Source: Spirochaetales bacterium (GTDB taxonomy: Bacteria > Spirochaetota > Spirochaetia > DSM-27196 > Alkalispirochaetaceae). Taken from it: a stretch of DNA of 43,503 bases. The position numbers and the translations under genes were made by a program. The stretch covers positions 1 through 43,503 of the forward strand of contig JANQHT010000125.1 in assembly GCA_028282545.1 (NCBI GenBank). The letters are read 5' to 3'. This document shows, one piece after another, positions 31,881 through 38,675 of the stretch (within the stretch, counting starts at the first letter, position 1; each line of letters starts with the position of its first letter). The notes beneath the pieces were generated by a model. It was not told where the DNA came from, searched no databases, and saw only the letters and a list, made by a program, of their open reading frames with translations.

Positions 31881-33039
31881 TGGTGAGCCCTCCATCAATC
31901 GCCCGGAGCAATCCCAGAAGCTGGGCAATACCGACGAAGATCGGCGCAATTTCCAGGCGTTCCTCGGGGCTACTGTGATTCTCACCCTCCGTCAGGCCGA
32001 TCGTGACCGCCGGAATCCCGTGGTCGATGAAGGCAGACAGCTCGGAGGTGCTGGGCGATATGCGTGGCCGCACTCCCAGCGCCTTGAGAATGTCCCGCGC
32101 CGTGGAGGCCAGGGGATGGGCGAAGGGAATACCGCCCGGTTCCCGCCGCGCCAGGACGGTAAACGTCACCTCGGACCCCGTCTTTGACGATATCTCCGCC
32201 CCGATGTCCTGGATCTGTTCGCCCAGCTTACGCACGAGTTCACCCGATTCGCTCCGGATCTCGAGCTGCAGTTCCGCCTGGCGCGGGATCGTGTTGAACG
32301 CGGCCCCCGATTCGAGACGGTTGAGGACGATCGAGGTCTGGGGCCGCCTGGGAAGCGGAATTTCAAGAATCCGGTTGATCGCGTCGTTCAGGCTCAAGAT
32401 AGCTCCGCTCGCGCCAAACCGCGTCCAGTCGTACTCCTCCGGGACGGCGTACTCCATCTCCGCCCGCAGCATGCCGATGGAACTGGCACTGAGCCGTCCC
32501 AGTTTGACGCCCTCCACGCAGATGCCTGTGTCGATCGGAATCCCGCGATTCTTGAGAAAGAAGCGGATGCCCTCGAGGTCGCCCCGACCGAGGCTGCGGG
32601 CGCTCCCCATCAGCACGATGTTGGCGTTGGGTTCGATCTGCAGGTGTTTCAGGACGATGGGCAGCGTCGCAATTGCGGCAAGCCCCAGGCTGTCGTCTCC
32701 GATGCCCGCTCCAGAAACGGTGTTGGGTTCGATCGTGACGGTATGATCGATCTCCTCGGAAAAGATCGTGTCCAGGTGTGCCACCACCAGGATGTTGCGA
32801 TTCCCCACCGCTCCGGGAATGATCCCCAGGGCGTTTCCCGCCTCGTCGGTGGAACAGTTGAGTAGTTCATACTCGTTGAACCGCTCCGTGAGAAACGCCA
32901 TCCGCCGGTCCTCGCCAAAGGTCGGCGCCGGAATCTCGGAGAGCATCACCAAGTTCGACAGGAGAATCTCGCTCAAGCCGCGCGCCTTCTCCTGGAAGTC
33001 CGGCAGCTCGTCAATGAGGCGCGAAAGATCACGGTTCAT
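31870..33039 (-). CDS. M20-family metallopeptidase homologue, probably catalytically altered
   Basis: This 389-residue protein has the M20 fold. The first metal site is VVAHLDTIF, the bridging Asp is in GAGIGDDSLG, a Glu is in CVEGVKLG, and a late His is in ENHSSPEE. The central dimerisation domain is around residues 190-300. The position that in relatives reads G-E-E-G with the catalytic Glu and a metal ligand reads SARSLGRGDLEG here, so both Glu are missing. It may be inactive or serve as a binding protein. It is the first gene of the operon with gpgS (11-bp overlap). Confidence 0.87.
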   Translation of the reverse strand: MNRDLSRLIDELPDFQEKARGLSEILLSNLVMLSEIPAPTFGEDRRMAFLTERFNEYELLNCSTDEAGNALGIIPGAVGNRNILVVAHLDTIFSEEIDHTVTIEPNTVSGAGIGDDSLGLAAIATLPIVLKHLQIEPNANIVLMGSARSLGRGDLEGIRFFLKNRGIPIDTGICVEGVKLGRLSASSIGMLRAEMEYAVPEEYDWTRFGASGAILSLNDAINRILEIPLPRRPQTSIVLNRLESGAAFNTIPRQAELQLEIRSESGELVRKLGEQIQDIGAEISSKTGSEVTFTVLARREPGGIPFAHPLASTARDILKALGVRPRISPSTSELSAFIDHGIPAVTIGLTEGENHSSPEERLEIAPIFVGIAQLLGLLRAIDGGLTSES

Positions 33040-33077
33040 GGGTAGAGCTTAACACATCGTGCGGCGGGACTGCCACG

Positions 33078-33106
33078 TTGACAGCGGCCCGAGACCGGTC
33101 TACACT
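33078..33106 (+). promoter_or_regulatory. Promoter of the MalK-type ATPase gene
   Basis: TTGACA (33078-33083, perfect), 17 bp, TACACT (33101-33106, four of six). A strong GGAGGT ribosome site follows before the ATG at 33140. No operator-like repeat is visible, which suits constant expression. Confidence 0.65.
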
Positions 33107-33139
33107 ATCCAGTCATAAAATATTTTCTGGAGGTGCCGA

Positions 33140-34252
33140 ATGGCAACCGTCGAACTAAAAGACATCAACAAGGTGTACGACAACGGCTTTCATGCCGTCA
33201 AAGATGCGAACATCAGCATCAAGGACAAGGAGTTTGTCGTACTTGTAGGACCGTCCGGGTGTGGCAAGACCACCACCCTGCGTATGGTCGCCGGGCTGGA
33301 GGACATTTCCGGTGGCGACCTGATGATCGATGACAAGAAGGTCAACGACATCCCCCCGAAAGACCGCGATATCGCCATGGTCTTCCAAAACTACGCCCTC
33401 TACCCTCACATGACGGTGTACGACAACATGGCGTTTGGTCTGAAGATCCGCAAATTCGAAAAATCCGCTATCGAAGAACGAGTGCAGGAAGCGGCACGGA
33501 TACTCGACATCGAGAGCCTGCTGGAGCGGAAGCCCAAGCAGCTTTCCGGTGGCCAGCGCCAGCGCGTCGCCGTGGGCCGTGCCATCGTCCGCCATCCCAA
33601 GGTCTTCCTCTTTGACGAACCGCTCTCCAACCTGGATGCAAAGCTGCGCGTCCAGATGCGCGCGGAGATCTCATCGCTCCATAGCCGGCTCCAGGCAACG
33701 ATGATCTACGTTACCCACGATCAGGTGGAAGCGATGACGATGGGTGACAAGATCGTCGTTATGAAAGACGGCATCATCCAGCAGATCGGTGACCCGCTCA
33801 CACTCTACAACTACCCCATCAACCGTTTCGTCGCCGGCTTCATCGGTTCACCGCCCATGAACTTTCTGTCGATCACGATCACGGAAGAGGGCGGCAAGAT
33901 TTTCGGTGACGAGGGAAGCTTCAAGCTGGAACTTTCCGGCAAGCTTGCCGAAACGGCCAAGGGGTACATCGGGAAAGAGATGATCTTCGGCGTTCGTCCG
34001 GAGGACCTGGAACTCAATACGAGCGCTCAGAACGCGATCAAGGCCAAGGTCGAGGTCGTCGAACCCCTGGGTGCCGAGATTCACGTCTACGTGGGAACCG
34101 GCAAGCACCAGCTGATCGCCCGCGTCCCGCCAACGTCTCATCTGGACGTTGGCGACGATGTCGTCTTTATCCCGGACCAGGAACGGTCGATTCTCTTCGA
34201 CGTGGAAACGGAAAAGGCGCTCACCGTCGAAGTGGAGCAGTTTCAAAACTGA
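33140..34252 (+). CDS. ugpC: Carbohydrate ABC transporter ATPase, MalK/UgpC/MsmX type
   Basis: This 370-residue ATPase of the CUT1 type has Walker A GPSGCGKTT (about residues 38-46), Q-loop VFQNYALYPHMTVYDN, signature LSGGQRQRVAVGRA, Walker B VFLFDEPLSNLD and switch His in YVTHDQVEAMTM. The C-terminal regulatory/OB domain (about 240-370) includes IFGVRPEDLEL. It stands alone with its own promoter and terminator. Such solitary ATPases (MsmX is a known case) power several sugar transporters. It is the natural candidate to energise the ATPase-less ABC operon at 9705-12735, though that link is inferred. Confidence 0.95.
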   Translation: MATVELKDINKVYDNGFHAVKDANISIKDKEFVVLVGPSGCGKTTTLRMVAGLEDISGGDLMIDDKKVNDIPPKDRDIAMVFQNYALYPHMTVYDNMAFGLKIRKFEKSAIEERVQEAARILDIESLLERKPKQLSGGQRQRVAVGRAIVRHPKVFLFDEPLSNLDAKLRVQMRAEISSLHSRLQATMIYVTHDQVEAMTMGDKIVVMKDGIIQQIGDPLTLYNYPINRFVAGFIGSPPMNFLSITITEEGGKIFGDEGSFKLELSGKLAETAKGYIGKEMIFGVRPEDLELNTSAQNAIKAKVEVVEPLGAEIHVYVGTGKHQLIARVPPTSHLDVGDDVVFIPDQERSILFDVETEKALTVEVEQFQN

Positions 34253-34261
34253 TTGCTGACT

Positions 34262-34283
34262 CACCGGCGGTTCGCCGCCGGTG
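34262..34283 (+). terminator. First of two hairpins after ugpC
   Basis: Perfect nine-base arms CACCGGCGG (34262-34270) and CCGCCGGTG (34275-34283) close a TTCG tetraloop, an unusually stable fold. There is no T-run directly after it. It may protect the 3' end of the ugpC message. Confidence 0.7.
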
Positions 34284-34301
34284 CAGTGCTACGATTCGCG
34301 A

Positions 34302-34328
34302 CCCGGCGGTTTTCCGCCGGGTTTTTTT
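34302..34328 (+). terminator. Rho-independent terminator of ugpC
   Basis: Arms CCCGGCGG (34302-34309) and CCGCCGGG (34314-34321) around TTTT, followed by seven T. It is a textbook intrinsic terminator 50 bp after the ugpC stop, the clearest in the window. Confidence 0.95.
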
Positions 34329-34439
34329 GTGACGCCCGGTGGTTACCGGTGGCCCCGTGGCTAGGCGCGTGGCGCACTAATAGCCGCGGACACCTTGGCA
34401 GCCGCGGGCACTCTGCGCACCCCTCGCACCCGTATCGCG

Positions 34440-35312
34440 CTACCTGCCGCGCGGAACGAGGGCGGGAATCCACAACGCTTCGGAGATGTGGGTAAAAAGC
34501 AGATCCGGCGCCTGCACCCAGGGGAAACGCCGCTGTTCAGCCTCGGCGTAGGCTGCGGCGAACGAGAGTGTCGCGCGGCGCAGATCCGCCCGATCCTCCG
34601 GAAGGATCGCTACTCCCGTGAGGAGTGCGGCGATCGCCGGGTCCAATTCCGCAAACATCGCCGTTTCGACGGTCTGGAAGTACTCCCGAACGGGAAGATC
34701 CGTAAGGGAAACCTGGAATCGCTCGTTGCGCCCCAGGAGAACCTCCACGGAGCCGCCGCGGCGAAGCACGAAGCTTCCGGACACAACGGTGACCGTCAGC
34801 GACCGCGAGTCGCGGCGGACTGTGGCCCGCCCGGCGCCCGCCACCCGATATTCACCGACCGTAACCGACGCGGCCTGGGGCGCTTCCGGGGTCCAACGGA
34901 CTACACCGAAGAGCAACTCGATCGAAGCGGTACCGGTGACAAGGAACTGGGACCGGGCATCCACCGTCCACCAGGGGATCACCGGAGGATCCTGCTCGGG
35001 CGGCTCCACCGGCAGTGTTCCAACACCGGAGGGAGCCCTTCCGGTGGCGACCCAGTCGCGATAGTACGTTTGGACGGTGTTGCCGCCCGCCACAAGGGGT
35101 ACCGTCCGGGCGTCGCGCACGAGGCGCGGTGATTCCAGCGCGGGAGTACCGACCAGATCGTCGGCTCGTACGTCCAGCGTCCAGACGAGATCGCTTTCCG
35201 TCGGTTCAATCGACACGTCCGGGAGGAGATCCAGGGCCTGTACCCCGCCCGTGGCGATAGCCATCACCATGGCTGCCGCCACCAGTGCGAAGCGGAAACG
35301 TCCATTTCTCAT
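34440..35312 (-). CDS. Secreted or periplasmic protein of unknown function
   Basis: This 290-residue protein was not recognised. It has a basic start MRNGRFRF, a hydrophobic stretch of about 17 residues and a likely cleavage near VQALD, so it is exported. The mature part looks rich in beta strands (SVTVGEYRVAGAGRATVRRD, then LTVTVVSGSFVLRRGGSVEV), in the manner of a FecR-like or wall-exposed beta-sandwich; that comparison is loose. The ATG at 35312 overlaps the stop of the SPL-like gene (ATGA). It is the last gene of a three-gene operon. Confidence 0.75.
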   Translation of the reverse strand: MRNGRFRFALVAAAMVMAIATGGVQALDLLPDVSIEPTESDLVWTLDVRADDLVGTPALESPRLVRDARTVPLVAGGNTVQTYYRDWVATGRAPSGVGTLPVEPPEQDPPVIPWWTVDARSQFLVTGTASIELLFGVVRWTPEAPQAASVTVGEYRVAGAGRATVRRDSRSLTVTVVSGSFVLRRGGSVEVLLGRNERFQVSLTDLPVREYFQTVETAMFAELDPAIAALLTGVAILPEDRADLRRATLSFAAAYAEAEQRRFPWVQAPDLLFTHISEALWIPALVPRGR

Positions 35313-36406
35313 CGATCGACTCCAACTACGTCCTGGATTGTGACGGGTCTGAGGACGTCCCGAACGGCGCGCAACTGCCCACCGGAGGCGGTGTTGTAGA
35401 CGTTCCGCCACATCGAGGCGCTCTCCATACAGAGGTAGACGGGAACGCCCGGCAGTGTCCGGTCGAGGGCGGAACGCACCGTGCGGTACATCTCGGCCCG
35501 AAGCGGCTGAAGGTATCGCATCTTCCCGTCGCGGCTGCGAACAAATTCGTGGGCTTCGTAACTGGTCCCGTGCAGGTACGGCTCCAGCGGTCGCGGAAAC
35601 CGCATGGTACCCATGCTGATCCACGCGACGTCACGGTCCCGGAACGCCCCCAGGCGCGCAACGATGTCACCGTACGCCTCGCGCCACCGTTCAATCCGAA
35701 TCATCGGATCAAAGTGAAAGGCGACGCCGTAGCCGGCGTCGAGGACTCGCTCCGCCGCAGCCAGGCGTTCCTCCAGTGAGGCGGCGTACCCCTCTTCGCG
35801 TTGGGTGACCTCCGGTGGATTGAGGCTAAACGCGATCACAGCGCCGCCGGGGTTTTCCACGTCCAGGAGATGGTCCACGTAGCCCGTCTTGGTCTTGAGT
35901 TCGAACCGTACTGTGGGAAGGTCCGCAAGTCCGACGATAAACGGCCGGGAAAGATCAAAGAGCGGATCGTAGAGCAGGCTGTCGCCCACCTCCCCGGTTC
36001 CGACGCGGACGGTCCGGCCGGGGTGCAGGCGCGCTACGGCCCTGATCTGCTCGATCGCTTCACCGTCATCGACCTGCACGACGATCGTCTTGTCACGGAG
36101 ATAGCTCTGCATGATGCAGTAGCTGCACCCCAGCGTACAGCCCACGTAGAGATCGACCGTGAGGTAGTTGCAGCAGAGGTGTCCCTGTGTGCCGGGACAG
36201 CGGCCGAAGGTCCGCCGTTCAGGACGATCAACCAGGATCGTTCGGGGCGTCCGGAGGTCCTCCGGCAGATCAGTGGCACCGCCGACTTCCAGGTGAGGGA
36301 TGCCGGGAAGCAACTCCCGCGCCCGGCGAACCGCGGCGTGATCCGCCGCGGCAGCGGTCCAGGCAAGGGTGCCGATCGTCTTAGAATAGTACGCTAAGGA
36401 GGTCAT
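35309..36406 (-). CDS. Radical SAM protein of the spore photoproduct lyase-like family
   Basis: This 365-residue protein has the radical SAM iron-sulfur motif CTLGCSYC (C-x3-C-x2-C, about residues 88-95), preceded by HLCCNYLTVDLYVG. It also has the SPL-family order of VRVGTGEVGDSLLYD, FELKTKTGYVDHLL, AFSLNPPEV and YGVAFHFDPMI. The ATG at 36406 has AAGGA eight bases upstream; the frame stays open to 36574. B. subtilis SplB repairs spore photoproduct in DNA, but the position of its H-donating cysteine appears to be Gly/Thr here, so the substrate may differ. The gene overlaps the ParB-like gene upstream and the secreted-protein gene downstream. Confidence 0.85.
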   Translation of the reverse strand: MTSLAYYSKTIGTLAWTAAAADHAAVRRARELLPGIPHLEVGGATDLPEDLRTPRTILVDRPERRTFGRCPGTQGHLCCNYLTVDLYVGCTLGCSYCIMQSYLRDKTIVVQVDDGEAIEQIRAVARLHPGRTVRVGTGEVGDSLLYDPLFDLSRPFIVGLADLPTVRFELKTKTGYVDHLLDVENPGGAVIAFSLNPPEVTQREEGYAASLEERLAAAERVLDAGYGVAFHFDPMIRIERWREAYGDIVARLGAFRDRDVAWISMGTMRFPRPLEPYLHGTSYEAHEFVRSRDGKMRYLQPLRAEMYRTVRSALDRTLPGVPVYLCMESASMWRNVYNTASGGQLRAVRDVLRPVTIQDVVGVDR

Positions 36407-37271
36407 CAATTCCTTCCCGGGCCCGCGACAGCGAATCCACGCGGACGGCGTACTCCCGGGCCGTCCGGAATCCAAACGAAACGCGGACCTCATCCCCCTC
36501 GTACGAAGGTGGAGGCTCGATTCGGATGCCGGTTCCGCGGCAGTAACGATCGGTGAAGAGGCGAACCCGTTCATCCAGTGCGCTTAATACCGGATATCGG
36601 AGTAGCCGCATGGCAGATTCCGGCTGGGGCGAAACGCCGATCTGCCGCGCCCGCTCCCGCTCCGTTTTTTTATCGAGTTCATTACCGGCGGCGTACTCGC
36701 AGTACCAGCGGAGCATCCGTTTCCGTCTGCTGAACGAGAGCGGTTCGGATACCTCCAAGAGGATCGCCAGCGCCTCCCGGTCTCGCTCTGCGCAGAATTC
36801 CGCCGTGCGAAGATCGATACGTTCCCGGTCCACGGCATCGGCAAGAAACGACGGGAGCCGCAGAAACCGCAGCACCGTGGACACGACGTCACCGGCGCTT
36901 GCAACGAGCGCTGTGGTTTGATTGTCGAGGTGGATCGCTCTGTCGTTCGCCAACGTGACAACCGCCGCCCGCTCACGCCACGTGTACCGGTCGGTACGTG
37001 CCTCCATGCGCAGGGCCGCGGCGAGAAGATCGGTATCCGAGCCGTCCAACGACAGGATGGGATAGGTGGAACGGGCCGGTTCGCCCTCGAGGGCCCGTAC
37101 AACGGCAAACCCCCAGACCAGGCGCCTCCCTCCATCGGCTACAAGGAACGGCGAAAGGCGGTGGCGAACGCGTTCAATGGTGCCCGGATCGGTGGCGGAA
37201 AAGAGATCAAGGGAGGCGTCGGAGCGGGCGGCCGTGCGGAGAGACTCCAGGGTGCATTCCGAGAGCGTCAC
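36381..37271 (-). CDS. Unknown protein with ParB/Spo0J-like pattern
   Basis: This 296-residue protein was not recognised with certainty. Residues about 35-115 look like a ParB-type N-terminal domain: RLSPFLVADGGRRLVWGFAV resembles the ParB box 'I-x-G-x-R-R-x-x-A', followed by ILSLDGSDTDLLAAALRMEA and then YTWRERAAVVTLA. The middle part (SFLADAVDRERIDLRTAEF) resembles the ParB helix-turn-helix exit region. No signal peptide is seen. It begins an operon with the SPL-like radical SAM gene (26-bp overlap). The promoter region is shared with the divergent homoserine dehydrogenase gene 66 bp away. Confidence 0.7.
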   Translation of the reverse strand: MTLSECTLESLRTAARSDASLDLFSATDPGTIERVRHRLSPFLVADGGRRLVWGFAVVRALEGEPARSTYPILSLDGSDTDLLAAALRMEARTDRYTWRERAAVVTLANDRAIHLDNQTTALVASAGDVVSTVLRFLRLPSFLADAVDRERIDLRTAEFCAERDREALAILLEVSEPLSFSRRKRMLRWYCEYAAGNELDKKTERERARQIGVSPQPESAMRLLRYPVLSALDERVRLFTDRYCRGTGIRIEPPPSYEGDEVRVSFGFRTAREYAVRVDSLSRAREGIDDLLSVLF

Positions 37272-37337
37272 GGGCTGATCGTACCAAGTCGGGAACGCGT
37301 TGACAACGCGCTGAGATTTCCCATAGGCTTCCGCGTT

Positions 37338-38672
37338 ATGAAAACGACTATCCGCGTGGCAATCGTGGGTTGTGGCACAGTGGGCGGATCGGTCGCATCA
37401 CTCCTGCTCAAAGACCGGCGGCTCATTGGCGAACGCAGCGGCGTTGACGTCGAACTCGCGGCGGTCCACACCCGCACCTTTTCCCGCGCGACCGATGCCG
37501 GTGTACCGGAAGAACTCTTTGAACGGTCCCTCGAAACGCTCCTGGAACGACGCGACATCGACGTGGTGGTTGAACTGATCGGTGGACTGACCGTTGCACG
37601 CGACATCGTCCTACGCGCCGTGGCGAACGGGAAACACGTGGTGACGGCCAACAAGGCGCTCCTGGCGCACCACGGCACGGAACTCTGGGAGGCCGCCCGA
37701 GCCAACGGCGTCTGCATCGGATTCGAGGCGAGTACCGCCGGAGGAATTCCCGTCATCCGGGCAATCACGGACGGGTTGCTCGCCAACCGTATCGATGCCG
37801 TGTACGGTATCGTGAACGGCACCAGCAACTACATCCTCACGCAGATGACGCAGCAGGGTATGGGCTACGCCGACGCCCTGGCGGGGGCGCAACGGGACGG
37901 CCTGGCGGAAGCGGATCCGAGCCTCGACGTCAATGGAACCGATTCCGCCCACAAAGTGGCAATCATGGCCGCCCTCGCCTTTGGCATAAAGGTCGATTTC
38001 GATGCGATCCCCGTGAGCGGGATCGACCTCCTGGAGAGCGTGGACGTCACATTTGGGAGCGACCTAGGGTACGTGGTCAAGCTGCTTGCCGTGGCGCACC
38101 GCACACCGGACGGGGTGACTCCCTGGGTGAGGCCGGCGTTTATCTCCCGCGAACACCCCCTGGCGTGGGTTTCGGGGCCGTTCAACGCGGTCAGCATCTA
38201 CGGCCACGCCACCGGTCACACGCTCTACTACGGACGCGGCGCCGGGGGCCATCCCACGGCAAGTGCGGTGATCTCCGACATCCTTTCGATCGGAATGGGC
38301 ACGCTACCGGCGGTGTTTGACCACACCGGGTATTGGCAGGACCGAAACAAAGACGCCCGCCAAGTCCCCATGGCGCAGACGAGCAGCCGATTCTACCTGC
38401 GAATTATGGCAAAGGATCAACCGGGCGTCCTGGCGGAAATCGCCCGGATATTCGGAAACCACTCGATCAGCATCGCAAGCATGCTTCAACCGGAGGTCAC
38501 GGAGGACGGCGCGGAAACGCTCGTCCCCATCGTGATTACGACCCATATCAGCGCGCAACAGAATCTGGAGGACGCGCTGGCGCATATTGACGCGCTCGAC
38601 ATCACCGGAGAGCGCGCCGCGTGTATCCCGATTATCGAGGAACACGCAGAGCGCTTCGGAACCACGGAGTAA
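37338..38672 (+). CDS. hom: Homoserine dehydrogenase
   Basis: This 444-residue enzyme reduces aspartate semialdehyde to homoserine in threonine and methionine synthesis. The NAD(P) loop is VAIVGCGTVGGSVA (about residues 7-20). The catalytic domain has STAGGIPVIRAI, GIVNGTSNYILTQM and GLAEADPSLDVNGTDSAHK with the conserved Glu, Asp and Lys. A C-terminal ACT domain (about 350-435, RIMAKDQPGVLAEIARIF) allows feedback control by threonine. The frame is open back to 36918, but the ATG at 37338 matches the family. It is followed by glgP after only 3 bp. Confidence 0.96.
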   Translation: MKTTIRVAIVGCGTVGGSVASLLLKDRRLIGERSGVDVELAAVHTRTFSRATDAGVPEELFERSLETLLERRDIDVVVELIGGLTVARDIVLRAVANGKHVVTANKALLAHHGTELWEAARANGVCIGFEASTAGGIPVIRAITDGLLANRIDAVYGIVNGTSNYILTQMTQQGMGYADALAGAQRDGLAEADPSLDVNGTDSAHKVAIMAALAFGIKVDFDAIPVSGIDLLESVDVTFGSDLGYVVKLLAVAHRTPDGVTPWVRPAFISREHPLAWVSGPFNAVSIYGHATGHTLYYGRGAGGHPTASAVISDILSIGMGTLPAVFDHTGYWQDRNKDARQVPMAQTSSRFYLRIMAKDQPGVLAEIARIFGNHSISIASMLQPEVTEDGAETLVPIVITTHISAQQNLEDALAHIDALDITGERAACIPIIEEHAERFGTTE

Positions 38673-38675
38673 CCG

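Noticed and set aside
34262..34328. Riboswitch or small RNA after ugpC
   Set aside because: Two simple stable hairpins, the second with a seven-T run, are fully explained as message end and intrinsic terminator.
34395..35132. Plus-strand open frame of 245 codons
   Set aside because: It is antisense to the secreted-protein gene, which has a signal peptide and an ATGA overlap with its neighbour. The shadow has neither.
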